Both the position numbers and the translations under genes were made by a program. A stretch of 25,456 nt of DNA, from NCBI GenBank assembly GCA_910576845.1, contig CAJTJA010000006.1, positions 1 through 25,456 on the forward strand, given 5' to 3'. Below the pieces are notes generated by a model that did no database searches, was not told the DNA's origin, and saw nothing but the letters and a program-made list of their open reading frames with translations. This DNA is from an uncultured Oscillibacter sp. Lineage in GTDB: Bacteria > Bacillota > Clostridia > Oscillospirales > Oscillospiraceae. Shown one piece after another: positions 15,060-24,276 of the stretch; position 1 is the stretch's first letter; each line of letters begins with the position of its first letter.

Positions 15060-16093
15060 TGGGAATCCTCCCCTTTCTCCGCTTCCGCCCTTCTGCGAAG
15101 CTGTCCACAAGCGGCATCTATGTCTCCACCCAAACTTCGCCGCACTGTGGCGGTAAGGCCATGAGATTCCAAACGTTTTTGAAACGCCGACGTCCGCCGG
15201 GAAGGCCGGAACGGACTTTCCGCCACATCGTTCAGCGGAATCAAATTTACATGGCCCGGCATGCCCTTCAGCCTTTTGGCAATCATGTCTGCCTGCCAGT
15301 CCCGATCGTTGACACCGTCAATCATGGCGTATTCAAAGGATATTCTCCGTCCGGTTTTTTGAAAATAGTCATGACAGGCGGCAAACAGCTTCTCCACGTT
15401 GTAAGCCCGATTTACCGGCATCAGCCGGGAGCGGGTTTTGTCATCCGGCGCATGGAGGGAAACAGACAGTGTCAATTGCAGTCCCAGTTCTGAAAGACGG
15501 CGGATTCCAGGTACAACGCCGCAAGTAGAAAGAGAAATATGCCTCATCCCAATATTCAAACCGTCCGGATGGTTCACAATTTCCAGGAACTTCAAAACAG
15601 CATCCAGATTATCCATAGGCTCCCCTATCCCCATCAGCACAATGTTGGAAACTGGAGCGCCCGCATCCTTCTGAGTATAGATCACCTGGTCCAAAAGTTC
15701 TCCCGGTGTCAAGTCCCGAATCTTACCGGCGACAGTAGATGCGCAGAAAGCACAGCCCATACGGCATCCCACCTGGGAGGAAATACATACTGTGTTTCCA
15801 TGGCGATATCGCATAAGCACAGACTCAACACAATTTCCGTCCGACAATTCCCAGAGATATTTAATCGTTCCGTCTTTGGCAGACACCTGTTTTCTCGCTG
15901 TCTTTGGAACAGCCAGCATACAAGTTTCTTGCAGTCGAACCCTCAGGGAAATAGGGATATTCGACATTTCATCGAAAGAAGCTGCCCCCCGGCTAAGCCA
16001 GGAAAAAATCTGCCTGCTCCGGAAGACAGGCTCTCCCATGCTCTGGAGAAAAGCCTGCAGCTCGGGGAGGGTCATGGATTTAACATCAGTCAT
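15056..16093 (-). CDS. rlmN: 23S rRNA A2503 / tRNA A37 C2-methyltransferase
   Basis: Radical-SAM methyltransferase that makes 2-methyladenosine at 23S A2503 and in some tRNAs. The 345-residue protein has the iron-sulfur motif C110-x3-C114-x2-C117, the conserved Cys103 seven residues before it (matching E. coli Cys118), and Cys329 in DIDAACGQL (matching Cys355, the methyl-carrying residue). GIGEPMDN (155-162) is the SAM-binding GEP segment. No Cfr-like differences are evident. The start at 16093 follows TGAGGCG; rsmB ends 8 nt upstream, and the next gene overlaps by 4 bases. Confidence 0.96.
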   Translation of the reverse strand: MTDVKSMTLPELQAFLQSMGEPVFRSRQIFSWLSRGAASFDEMSNIPISLRVRLQETCMLAVPKTARKQVSAKDGTIKYLWELSDGNCVESVLMRYRHGNTVCISSQVGCRMGCAFCASTVAGKIRDLTPGELLDQVIYTQKDAGAPVSNIVLMGIGEPMDNLDAVLKFLEIVNHPDGLNIGMRHISLSTCGVVPGIRRLSELGLQLTLSVSLHAPDDKTRSRLMPVNRAYNVEKLFAACHDYFQKTGRRISFEYAMIDGVNDRDWQADMIAKRLKGMPGHVNLIPLNDVAESPFRPSRRTSAFQKRLESHGLTATVRRSLGGDIDAACGQLRRRAEAEKGEDSQ

Positions 16094-16101
16094 GGTTCGC
16101 C

Positions 16102-17418
16102 TCAAATATGCCGCGTCATGCGGCAGATATAAAAGCCATCGGTACCATGGAGATGGGGCCAAAGAGTGACTTGTCCCCCAGTCTGACCAATGGGACCCGG
16201 CAGAGTAAAACTTTCCCGGGAAAACTCCGGATGATTAACAAGAAAAGAATCCGTCACTCCCTCATTCTCCTCTGGCAGAATGGTACAGGTAGAATAGAGC
16301 AGCGTTCCGCCGGGGCGGACATAGAGGGCGGCATTTTCCAGAATAGCATTCTGGACCACCGGCAGAGTGAAGAGACTATCCGCTCTTTTCCGGCGGATAT
16401 CCGGTTTTTTGCGGAGAATGCCCAAACCGGAACAGGGAACATCCACCAGCACTGCATCAAAACGGTTCCGCCACTCTTCCCGCAGAATCCGCCCGTCGGC
16501 AGTTTCCGCATGAATGGAGGGCAAATCCAGACGGGCTGCTCCTTCTCGAATGCGTTTCAGCTTATTTTCATAAATGTCACAAGAGATAATTTCTCCCCGG
16601 CCCTTCATGGCAATGGCGGCTGCAAAAGACTTTCCTCCAGGGGCAGCACAGACGTCCAATACCCTGCTTCCAGGCTGGAGCCCTGCTGCCAGCACTGCCA
16701 GCCGCGCGGCTGGGTCCTGAATATAAATCATTCCATTCTGAAAAGCACGTAAACGCTCCAGATTCCCAGTCTCTTTAAGAACCAGGCAGTCCGTAAGCCA
16801 AGGGTGCCTTTCCGAAGAAACTCCCTCGCCAAGCAGCATGGCAGCCGCATCATCCGCTGTATACCGGCAGGTATTGACTTGAGCCGCGACGGGAGGCTGG
16901 CTGTTACTGACAGACAGGAACTCCTCTGCTCCAGCCCGGCCTAGCAGGCTCAGCAGCCGTTTTACCAGCCACTTGGGATGGCTATAGCGAATAGAAAGAT
17001 ATCTTGCCTCATCCCGGTCCGGAATAGCGGGCAAGGCTTTCTTCTCCCGGCACATCCTGCGCAGAACAGCGTTGACCAGTCCGGCCGCCTGCCCTCTTCC
17101 AGAGACTTTCGCCAATTCCACCGACGTATGGACAGCAGCATTATCCGGCACACGGTCCAAAAACAAAATCTGATAGGCTCCAATCCGCAGAATATCCGCC
17201 AACGGCGGCTGCAAATGGTCCAGTTTTTGAGAGCAAAACTGAGACAAATAAAAGTCCAGCAGAGTTTCATTTTGAATAACACCGTAAACAATGCGGCTGC
17301 AAAGCCCTGCATCCACACGGGAAAGCCGGTCTAACTGCGTATTCAGCGCAGCATCCGCCCAAGCTCCCCGCATGCGGCAGGCACTTAGAACAGTCAGCGC
17401 TTCTTTCCGGGCGCTCAT
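16102..17418 (-). CDS. rsmB: 16S rRNA m5C967 methyltransferase
   Basis: SAM-dependent enzyme that methylates C967 of 16S rRNA. The 438-residue protein has an N-terminal NusB-like RNA-binding domain (about 1-135) and a C-terminal Rossmann methyltransferase: LDVCAAPGGKS (254-264) binds SAM, DVPCSG (326-331, Cys329) and YSTC (375-378, Cys378) carry the two cysteines of the m5C mechanism. The ATG overlaps the stop of the upstream zinc-peptidase gene by 4 bases. Length is normal and nothing is missing. Confidence 0.95.
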   Translation of the reverse strand: MSARKEALTVLSACRMRGAWADAALNTQLDRLSRVDAGLCSRIVYGVIQNETLLDFYLSQFCSQKLDHLQPPLADILRIGAYQILFLDRVPDNAAVHTSVELAKVSGRGQAAGLVNAVLRRMCREKKALPAIPDRDEARYLSIRYSHPKWLVKRLLSLLGRAGAEEFLSVSNSQPPVAAQVNTCRYTADDAAAMLLGEGVSSERHPWLTDCLVLKETGNLERLRAFQNGMIYIQDPAARLAVLAAGLQPGSRVLDVCAAPGGKSFAAAIAMKGRGEIISCDIYENKLKRIREGAARLDLPSIHAETADGRILREEWRNRFDAVLVDVPCSGLGILRKKPDIRRKRADSLFTLPVVQNAILENAALYVRPGGTLLYSTCTILPEENEGVTDSFLVNHPEFSRESFTLPGPIGQTGGQVTLWPHLHGTDGFYICRMTRHI

Positions 17419-18146
17419 CTGCGCCCTCCGTCCCGGCGGTTATTCCCCCGGCCAAGAAAAATCAAAACATAGCGCAGAAGCTGCAAAGAAGACATCAGCA
17501 GCGCCGCAACATATGTCAACGCCGCCGCACGAAGCACTTTTTGCGCCCCATCCAGTTCCTCTCGATCCAGCAGTCCGTGTCCCTCAATGGTCTTCAGCGC
17601 CCGGCGCGAGGCGTTAAATTCTACCGGAAGTGTTACCAACTGGAAAAACGTCGTCAAAGAAAACAACAAAATACCCACCAGAAATAGAGGCTGGCTGTAC
17701 AGCAGCATTCCAGCAAGCAGCAAAATAAATGAACCTCGGGACCCAATATTTGTCAGAGGCACAATTGCGCTCCGCAGGCGGATGGGAGTATAGCCCACAG
17801 CATGCTGAACAGCATGGCCAGCCTCGTGCGCCGCCACACCCACCGCCGCTACAGTGCAGGCATTATAGACAGGTTGAGAGAGATAAATGGTATTATCCCT
17901 GGGATCATAATGATCCGTAAGCTCACCCATCGTGGAGGTGATTCTTACATCATATACCCCGTTGGCCCTCAGCACCGCCTCCGCCGCCTGAGCTCCGGTA
18001 AGCCGGCGCCTGTTAGACATCCGGCTGTATTTTTTAAAATTTCCGCTGACCTGAGCCTGCGCCCAAAGGGACAAGAGCATCACTGGTACCAGCAGAATGC
18101 AATAGATGTTGTTCGCCAGGAAATCACCATAATTATAATAAGGCAT
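17415..18146 (-). CDS. Membrane neutral zinc metallopeptidase (YugP-like)
   Basis: The 243-residue protein matches the zinc-dependent membrane peptidase family typified by Bacillus YugP. It has an N-terminal membrane span (about 13-32), the zinc-binding HEAGH at 107-111 in a helix, two further hydrophobic segments (about 136-172) and a C-terminal span (about 215-235), ending in a basic Arg-rich tail. A conserved NAS motif (about 180-182) follows. The substrate is unknown. GAGGA lies about 6 nt before the ATG; fmt ends 18 nt upstream and rsmB overlaps downstream. It is not part of this gene string in Bacillus subtilis. Confidence 0.88.
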   Translation of the reverse strand: MPYYNYGDFLANNIYCILLVPVMLLSLWAQAQVSGNFKKYSRMSNRRRLTGAQAAEAVLRANGVYDVRITSTMGELTDHYDPRDNTIYLSQPVYNACTVAAVGVAAHEAGHAVQHAVGYTPIRLRSAIVPLTNIGSRGSFILLLAGMLLYSQPLFLVGILLFSLTTFFQLVTLPVEFNASRRALKTIEGHGLLDREELDGAQKVLRAAALTYVAALLMSSLQLLRYVLIFLGRGNNRRDGGRR

Positions 18147-18164
18147 AAGCTTCCTCGAATTTTA

Positions 18165-19082
18165 TCATTGAATGGGATGTCCCAATAAATAAGCGGCGGC
18201 AGACATGCGTTTTCCCCCTTTTGCCTGGAGCTCCGTCACCCGGAGAACCTTTCCATCTCCGCAGGCAACGTCAATCCCCTGCTTTCCCGCCGCCACAATG
18301 ACACCCGAAGCGACTGAAGTCGACATACCGGTCTCTAAAACGGCATAAAGCTTCATGTCCACACCGCCAATGATATCCGTAGAGGCACAGGGCCAGGGCA
18401 AGAGCCCTCGAACCTGACAGTTAATCTCGTGAGCAGAGCGGGTCCAATCCACAGGAGATAATTCCTTCCCCAGCATGGGAGCATATGTGTGCTGATTATG
18501 ATCTTGGGGAATCCGGCAGGCGGTACCGGCAGTCAAAGACCTTACAGACTCAGAGAGTGCTTCCGCTCCCAGCATCGCCAGACGGACAGTGAGGGCCTGG
18601 GCATCCTCTGTCTCCCCAATAGGGGTGGATTTTTGCAGAATGATATCTCCCGCATCCAAATCCTTCGCCATATACATAATTGTGACACCGGTCATCTTCT
18701 CTCCGTTCAATACCGCCCAATTAATGGGAGCCGCTCCCCGATACTTCGGAAGCAGAGAAGAATGAACATTAATCGAGCCCAAAGGAGGCACATTTAAAAT
18801 ATCCTCCGGCAACAGCTTTCCATAGGCCGCTACTACAATCAGCTCCGGAGCCATTGCCCGAACCAGCGATAAAGTTTCCTCATTCCGCAGAGATGCAGGC
18901 TGATAAACTGCCAGTTTTTTTGTAATGGCATATTCCTTCACAGGAGTTGGAGTCAGCTTATGTCCTCGGTTTTTTGGTTTGTCTGGCTGCGTAAAAACAC
19001 CGCAGACATCATGCCCGTCCTCCACCAGCCTTCTAAGGGAAGCAACGGCAAAATCCGGCGTTCCCATAAAAAGAATCCGCAT
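18165..19082 (-). CDS. fmt: Methionyl-tRNA formyltransferase
   Basis: Formylates initiator Met-tRNA using 10-formyltetrahydrofolate. The 305-residue protein has the N-terminal hydrolase domain (RILFMGTPDFA at 2-12), the folate/catalytic signature INVHSSLLPKYRGAAPI (104-120) with Asn105 and His107, and catalytic Asp146 in DLDAGDII; the C-terminal OB domain follows from about 205. Its ATG shares one base with the stop of def (TGATG), so the paired deformylase and formyltransferase are translationally coupled, as in most bacteria. Confidence 0.97.
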   Translation of the reverse strand: MRILFMGTPDFAVASLRRLVEDGHDVCGVFTQPDKPKNRGHKLTPTPVKEYAITKKLAVYQPASLRNEETLSLVRAMAPELIVVAAYGKLLPEDILNVPPLGSINVHSSLLPKYRGAAPINWAVLNGEKMTGVTIMYMAKDLDAGDIILQKSTPIGETEDAQALTVRLAMLGAEALSESVRSLTAGTACRIPQDHNQHTYAPMLGKELSPVDWTRSAHEINCQVRGLLPWPCASTDIIGGVDMKLYAVLETGMSTSVASGVIVAAGKQGIDVACGDGKVLRVTELQAKGGKRMSAAAYLLGHPIQ

Positions 19083-19582
19083 CAGCCCTCCCCCTCTTCC
19101 TGGCTGAAATATGCCTCTACCTCTTCATCCGTCAGGAAACGGTCAATGTGCTCTGTGTAAAGGTGTCCATCCAAATGTTCCAGTTCATGGCAGAAACAGC
19201 GGGCTATCAACCCTTCGCCTTCAAGTTCAAACCAACTGCCATTCCGGTCCTGTGCCTGAACGCGGACATAATTGGGCCGTGTCACTAATCCCCATTTGCC
19301 TGGAACACTGAGACAGCCCTCCGGGCCGGTCTGCTCCCCGCTCTGAAAGATAATCTTTGGATTTATCAGCTCAATATATTCCTCCGTCTCCTCATCCATA
19401 ACCACACAGACCCGCCGGAGAACGCCGACCTGCGGAGCGGCCAGCCCCGCCCCACCTGCCTCAGACAGTGTTTCCACCAAGTCATCCAGCAATGTATACA
19501 AACGGGGATTGAACTCTGTTACAGGACGGCATTTTTTATTCAGGCAGTCCTCCCCCTGTTCTACAATTCTACGCAATGCCAT
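19082..19582 (-). CDS. def: Peptide deformylase
   Basis: Metalloenzyme that removes the N-formyl group from new proteins. The 166-residue protein carries all three family motifs: GAGLAAPQ (44-51), EGCLSVPG (88-95, metal ligand Cys90) and HELEH (132-136, metal-binding histidines and catalytic Glu133). It looks like the short, type-1-like form. The start at 19582 is fixed by AGGAGG 6 nt upstream, and that site overlaps the TAG of priA. A longer reading to 19654 lies inside priA and is not used. Confidence 0.96.
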   Translation of the reverse strand: MALRRIVEQGEDCLNKKCRPVTEFNPRLYTLLDDLVETLSEAGGAGLAAPQVGVLRRVCVVMDEETEEYIELINPKIIFQSGEQTGPEGCLSVPGKWGLVTRPNYVRVQAQDRNGSWFELEGEGLIARCFCHELEHLDGHLYTEHIDRFLTDEEVEAYFSQEEGEG

Positions 19583-19592
19583 TTTGAACCTC

Positions 19593-22037
19593 CTACTCCG
19601 CGGCGTTACACTCCGCAAAAATATTAAATCCCCGATTGGCGCTGTTTCCGGCAAAAGCTTTCAACAATCCGCTGATTTTCTCACGGGTTTCTCTGTCATT
19701 TTTTCCCATCAATAAAACTCGATAGCGGTAACGGTTATTGACCTTTAAAACAGGAGCAGGCGCAGGTCCCAGAACTTCTTTGCTTCCAAAGCGCTGCCGA
19801 AGTATGTCTCGGACACCTATCGCCGCTTGAAAAACCAGCCTCTCCTCTGCACCAGAAACAGTCAGAGTGAACAAATCCACAAAAGGAGGAAGCCGCCGCA
19901 ACCGCCGCAGGCGGATTTCACCTTCATAGAAGCGGTCATAATCCTGCCGGACCGCACACTGAATCACTTCGTTATCAGGCGTATATGTCTGAATAACGGC
20001 TCGTCCGGCTTTTCCTCCCCGGCCCGCCCGGCCCACTACCTGGGTCAAGAGACTGAAGGTTCGTTCCGCTGCACGGTAGTTCTCCAAATACAGCGAGATG
20101 TCGGCAGCCAGCACCCCTACCAGCGTCACATTTTCAAAATTTAGACCCTTAGCCACCATTTGAGTGCCCAAAAGAATGGGAATGCGCTCCTTCTCAAAAC
20201 GCCGCAGCAGCTTTTCGTGGCCCTCAGCAGTGGTATCCGCATCCATCCGCAGGAGCTTTATACCTGGAAACCGTTCCGACAGTTCTTTCTCCACCTTCTG
20301 TGTACCCGCCCCAATATGCTTCATAATGCCGCCGCAGACCGGGCAGGCATCAAAACTCCGCTGGGTATGACCGCAATGATGACACATCAGCCGCCCGTTT
20401 GCGGAGTGAAATGTCAGCGGCGCACTGCACCGGGGGCATTCCGGAACATGGCCGCACTCTCCACACAACATATAGCGGCTGCTGCCCCGGCGGTTCAAAA
20501 AAAGGATACTTTGCTCTCCATTGATAATATTCTGTTCCAGTTCCCTCTGAAGATCTGTTCCAATCAAGCCGGAGTTTCCGGCTTTTATTTCTTCGCGGAG
20601 GTCTGAAATCAAAACTCGAGGCAGCTCACATTCGTTATAACGGAAGTGAAGCTGCGCTTTATGATATCGTCCCTCATTTGCCGCCCATGCTGTTTCCACA
20701 GACGGCGTAGCCGACCCCAGAACCAGCAGTGCCTTGTCCCGGGCGCATAGGTATTTTGCAACGTCCCTGGTATGATACCGGGGCGGATTTTCGGATTTAT
20801 AACTGCTCTCCTGCTCCTCATCCAGAATAATAATCCCCAAATTCTGCAAAGGTGCAAACACAGCGGAACGGGTCCCCAGCACTACACGGACTTCTCCGCG
20901 GCGGATCCGTTTCCATTGGTCATAACGCTCCGTCATACGAAGACCACTGTGAAGCATGGCTACATCCGCCCCAAAGTAAGAGGAGAACTTTTCCATTATT
21001 TGAGGAGTCAGCACAATTTCCGGGACCAAAACAACAGCATTTTTCCCCTTAGACAGTATTTCCTGAACTAAGCGCAAATAGACCTGTGTTTTTCCGCTGC
21101 CAGTGACCCCCTGCAAAAGCGCACCGGCAGCCTGCTCTATCTCCGTCAAACTCAGGAGAAAATCAAATGCAGTCTTTTGTTCCTTATTCAAAACAATAGG
21201 CGGCCCTGGCTCTACATCCGAAATCAACGGAACCCGCAGCTCCTCCGACTCAGAAAAAGCCAGCAACCCCGCCTTTTCCATCCCTCGAAGAGTCCTCATA
21301 GATGTGCCGGTAAAATAAAGAATGTCTGCGCAAGACGTTCTTCCATTAGCAGCCAGTAATTTGACAACTTCATAGCGGGCAGGTGAGGAACGCCGTTTCG
21401 CTTCTGTCAGAGCCAATGCTTCTTCTGCGCTGAGAGCTAACTCCGCCATACGACGGGTTTTATCCGAAATTTTTTGTTTTGCTTCAGTCTCATGCCAAAC
21501 AATTCCTAATTTCTCCAATGCCCGGAGAGCTGAAACAACTCCATCCCCATGAGCGTCCTGCAGCATCTCAAGCTCAGCACCACCCTCAGAGCAGCTTAAT
21601 GTTTCCAGTACCGCTAAGCCGCAGCGAATCCCCTTAGCGGCGGCTTTAGCGGCTTCAAAATCCATATCCGGCTGAAGATGCCAAATCTCCCGGAAACGAT
21701 ACCACAATCCAGCGGGCAGAATCATTCTCACCGCTTCAAACATGGTGCAGAAGTATCGCTGGCGCATCCACAGCGCCAAAGCCAGTCCGGCACTGTCCAG
21801 CACCGGCTTCCTGTCCAGTACCGCGGAGAGGGCCTTTAATCCCTGAACCTTCTTTCCCTCGCCACGGGTGAGAATCATTCCCTCCGACAAACGGTTTCCC
21901 CTGCCAAAGGGCACTGTCACCCGCACACCCGGAATTGCAGCAGCCTCCAACTCCAGAGGTATCAGGTAGTCATAAGGCTTATCAATAAAATAAGGCGCGG
22001 CGCTGACCGCTACTTTCACAATGGCGGCGGATTCCAT
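19593..22037 (-). CDS. priA: Primosomal protein N', replication-restart helicase
   Basis: 3'-5' helicase that reloads the replisome at stalled forks. The 814-residue protein has an N-terminal DNA-binding domain (about 1-105), Walker A GVTGSGKT (310-317), a Walker B box reading LDEEQESSYK (405-414), motif III GSATPS, and an eight-cysteine zinc-binding insert (Cys525, 528, 534, 537, 552, 555, 565, 568). Walker B is DEEQ rather than the DEEH of E. coli. The start at 22037 lies 9 nt after the rpoZ stop and has no clear ribosome site, so it may rely on coupling. Confidence 0.96.
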   Translation of the reverse strand: MESAAIVKVAVSAAPYFIDKPYDYLIPLELEAAAIPGVRVTVPFGRGNRLSEGMILTRGEGKKVQGLKALSAVLDRKPVLDSAGLALALWMRQRYFCTMFEAVRMILPAGLWYRFREIWHLQPDMDFEAAKAAAKGIRCGLAVLETLSCSEGGAELEMLQDAHGDGVVSALRALEKLGIVWHETEAKQKISDKTRRMAELALSAEEALALTEAKRRSSPARYEVVKLLAANGRTSCADILYFTGTSMRTLRGMEKAGLLAFSESEELRVPLISDVEPGPPIVLNKEQKTAFDFLLSLTEIEQAAGALLQGVTGSGKTQVYLRLVQEILSKGKNAVVLVPEIVLTPQIMEKFSSYFGADVAMLHSGLRMTERYDQWKRIRRGEVRVVLGTRSAVFAPLQNLGIIILDEEQESSYKSENPPRYHTRDVAKYLCARDKALLVLGSATPSVETAWAANEGRYHKAQLHFRYNECELPRVLISDLREEIKAGNSGLIGTDLQRELEQNIINGEQSILFLNRRGSSRYMLCGECGHVPECPRCSAPLTFHSANGRLMCHHCGHTQRSFDACPVCGGIMKHIGAGTQKVEKELSERFPGIKLLRMDADTTAEGHEKLLRRFEKERIPILLGTQMVAKGLNFENVTLVGVLAADISLYLENYRAAERTFSLLTQVVGRAGRGGKAGRAVIQTYTPDNEVIQCAVRQDYDRFYEGEIRLRRLRRLPPFVDLFTLTVSGAEERLVFQAAIGVRDILRQRFGSKEVLGPAPAPVLKVNNRYRYRVLLMGKNDRETREKISGLLKAFAGNSANRGFNIFAECNAAE

Positions 22038-22046
22038 GTGTTGGAA

Positions 22047-22262
22047 TCAGGCTTCTTCAGCGGCCGTCTCTATTCCGCCGGCACTAAGCTTGCCGTCGGC
22101 CACCTCATGAATAGCCAGCGTCACTGGTTTTTCATCCAAGTGAAGGCCGCTGATCTCTGCTTCCTCAGCAATCTGACGGGCTCTGCGGGCAACTACATTC
22201 ACCAGCATATAACGATTGGGAATATAAGAATTAAGTTTGCTCATAGCGGGATACAGCATCAT
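22047..22262 (-). CDS. rpoZ: RNA polymerase omega subunit
   Basis: Small subunit that stabilises the beta' subunit of RNA polymerase. The 71-residue protein shows the omega core: an N-terminal Tyr/Pro segment then NRYMLVNVVARRARQIAEEA (about 16-35), and KPVTLAIHEVADGKL near 45-59. Two ATGs in tandem (22262, 22259) make the exact start uncertain; AAGGAAG is about 11-12 nt upstream. It sits between gmk and priA, the usual place, but coaBC, which follows rpoZ in Bacillus, is missing here. Confidence 0.92.
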   Translation of the reverse strand: MMLYPAMSKLNSYIPNRYMLVNVVARRARQIAEEAEISGLHLDEKPVTLAIHEVADGKLSAGGIETAAEEA

Positions 22263-22311
22263 AATTGAATCAACTTCCTTTTTAAATTAAATATGAAAAG
22301 ATACCTTACAG

Positions 22312-22908
22312 TCACACGCCGCTGATAATCTCCATGCGGTCCATAGAACGGCAATGCTCCGCCGTCATAATGGCATTTAGCTCCATAGCGGCATTTTCAA
22401 TCGTATCATTAATAACGAAATAATGATATGCTCCTGCGGTTTTGCACTCTACCTTGGCCCGCAAAAGCCGCTTTTGAATCTTTTCCGGGCTGTCAGTTCC
22501 CCGGAGAGTCAGACGGCGCTCCAGCTCTTCCCAACTGGGAGGCGCAATAAAAATTAAAATAGCATCCGGCCGCTTATGGGCAATCTGCAAAGCTCCCTGC
22601 ACGTCAATTTCCAGAATCACATCCCGGCCCGCCTCCATGGCCTCATCCACAAAGCGCTTGGGCGTACCATAAAAATTTCCAACATACTCCGCGTACTCTA
22701 AAAATGCATCCTGCGCCATCCACTCGTGAAAGGTATCTACGTCCAGGAAATGATAATGAACTCCGTTTTCCTCTCCGGCTCTGGGAGGGCGGGTGGTAGC
22801 GGAAACGGAGACATAAACATCTTCCCGCTTTTCCAGCAATACCTTCAGTACGCTCCCTTTCCCCACGCCGGACGGACCAGACACGATAAATGTTTTTCCT
22901 CTTTTCAT
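22312..22908 (-). CDS. gmk: Guanylate kinase
   Basis: Phosphorylates GMP to GDP; a key point of guanine nucleotide and (p)ppGpp balance. The 198-residue protein has the P-loop GPSGVGKGS (11-19), the GMP-binding region SATTRPPRAGEENGVHYHF (about 37-55), YGTPK (about 80-84) and the lid with RLTLRGTDS. Its ATG overlaps the remA stop by 4 bases, and AAGGAGGG lies just upstream. A 49-nt gap separates it from rpoZ. Confidence 0.97.
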   Translation of the reverse strand: MKRGKTFIVSGPSGVGKGSVLKVLLEKREDVYVSVSATTRPPRAGEENGVHYHFLDVDTFHEWMAQDAFLEYAEYVGNFYGTPKRFVDEAMEAGRDVILEIDVQGALQIAHKRPDAILIFIAPPSWEELERRLTLRGTDSPEKIQKRLLRAKVECKTAGAYHYFVINDTIENAAMELNAIMTAEHCRSMDRMEIISGV

Positions 22909-23144
22909 GCGCCCTCCTTTTCTGCCGCTCCAAACTTTTCCAGCGGCAAAGCCGACAAAATCACATGTCCGCTGTCCATTACAAAGATCGACGCAGTCTT
23001 CCGTCCATAAGTAGCGTCGATAAGCATTCCCCGCTCCCGGCTTTCTTGGATCATCCGGCGAATCGGGGCAGAATCAGAGCCGACAATAGCCACTATCCGT
23101 CCCCGGGAGACGACACTGCCAAAACCAATATTGATAAATTCCAT
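22905..23144 (-). CDS. remA: RemA/DUF370 extracellular matrix regulatory protein
   Basis: DNA-binding regulator that in Bacillus subtilis activates matrix and osmoprotection genes. The 79-residue protein begins EFINIGFGSVVS and contains RRMIQESRERGMLIDATYGRKT and VMDSGHVILSA, which matches RemA along its whole length. The start is set at 23144 by homology. Upstream in-frame TTG/GTG codons (to 23162) are possible: GGAG stands 4 nt before that TTG, while the ATG has only a weak GAGTG. It lies between yicC and gmk as in other Firmicutes, with about 110 nt after yicC. Confidence 0.9.
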   Translation of the reverse strand: MEFINIGFGSVVSRGRIVAIVGSDSAPIRRMIQESRERGMLIDATYGRKTASIFVMDSGHVILSALPLEKFGAAEKEGA

Positions 23145-23254
23145 ATGCACACTCACAATCAAACCGCTCCGCCGTCATATTATCCTGGCCAAACACATGA
23201 CAGCGCAAACGTAATACCGCTTTTTTACTGACTTTCTTTCCCGGGAAAAGCAGG

Positions 23255-24136
23255 TCACTCCACATTCTGTACCTGTTCCCGCATCTTTTCCACCTCAGCC
23301 TTCAGGTTCACCACTACCTGAGCGATGGACACGTCCCCACATTTGGAACCGATCGTATTCGCTTCCCGATTAACCTCCTGAATAAGGAAGTCCATCTTCC
23401 GGCCCATGGGCTCCGTAGCTTTCAGCATAGTTCGCAGCTGAGACACATGGCTCCGAAGCCGGACGGTCTCCTCATCCACTGCCACCTTATCTGCATAGAT
23501 GGCCGCCTCCGTCAAAATCCGCTGCGGGTCTGCGGAGACATTCTGCAGCACTTCCTCCATTCGGGCTGTGAGCTTCGCACGGTACTCCGCCACAGTCTCC
23601 GGCGAACGGGCCTCCACCTGTCCGGTATAATCTTCAATGGCTCTCAGCCGGTTCTCAATATCTTCCGCCAAGCGGGCGCCTTCCACGCCCCGCATTTCAT
23701 TAAACGCTTTCAAAGCCGCATCCAGCACGGCACAAAGATCAGCGCTGACAGCTTCTAAATCCTCGTCCGCTTTCGTGACGCTCAGCACATCCGGAAACCT
23801 GCCCAATATCTCCGGCGTAATTTTATAAGCTGTGATGCCGCAGACCCCTGCCAGCTCATTCAATGCGGCGGCATACTGCCCCGCCAGTTCCCGGTTAACA
23901 ACCACCTTTGTCACGTCGGCGGCGGAAGCATCCACAGAGATAAACACATCCACCTTTCCTCGGGAGACTGCCCGCTGGACCCGCTGTTTCAGCGCATCCT
24001 CGGCAAAGATATACAGTCGGGGCATCTTCACCGTGCAGTCAAGGTAACGGTTGTTAACCGCCCGGACCTCCACTGTGATATCCCGACTGTTCCTTGTCTC
24101 TCTGGCCCGGCCATAGCCGGTCATGCTCTTAATCAT
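23255..24136 (-). CDS. yicC: YicC/YloC-family endoribonuclease
   Basis: The 293-residue protein starts with the family signature MIKSMTGYGRA and contains VEVRAVNNRYLD (22-33), with a YicC N-terminal domain (about 1-155) and the C-terminal domain ending KMDFLIQEVNREANTIGSKC…VVVNLKAEVEKMREQVQN. E. coli YicC is an RNase that acts in small-RNA turnover, and Bacillus YloC cleaves RNA. GGGGAGAG precedes the ATG. It is the first gene of the long string that runs to rsgA, behind a good promoter. Confidence 0.94.
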   Translation of the reverse strand: MIKSMTGYGRARETRNSRDITVEVRAVNNRYLDCTVKMPRLYIFAEDALKQRVQRAVSRGKVDVFISVDASAADVTKVVVNRELAGQYAAALNELAGVCGITAYKITPEILGRFPDVLSVTKADEDLEAVSADLCAVLDAALKAFNEMRGVEGARLAEDIENRLRAIEDYTGQVEARSPETVAEYRAKLTARMEEVLQNVSADPQRILTEAAIYADKVAVDEETVRLRSHVSQLRTMLKATEPMGRKMDFLIQEVNREANTIGSKCGDVSIAQVVVNLKAEVEKMREQVQNVE

Positions 24137-24214
24137 GGTGCTCTCCCCCTATATTTTCAGATAAAGCGGCAAATACGCAAGCTAATCCGGACAGTTGTCG
24201 CAACACCAGTACAT

Positions 24215-24242
24215 ATTATAGCAGAAAACCGTACAGTGACAA
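24215..24242 (-). promoter_or_regulatory. Sigma-A promoter of the yicC-rsgA string
   Basis: On the minus strand TTGTCA (24242-24237), a 16-base spacer and a perfect TATAAT (24220-24215). Transcription would start near 24208, leaving a leader of about 70 nt. No comparable promoter was noted inside the string. Confidence 0.8.
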
Positions 24243-24276
24243 CAGATGCAACAGGCGCAAGCCCCATCCAAACAAC

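Noticed and set aside
16254..16511. Second minus-strand frame within rsmB
   Set aside because: Overlaps the catalytic region of rsmB in another frame; only the rsmB frame has motifs.
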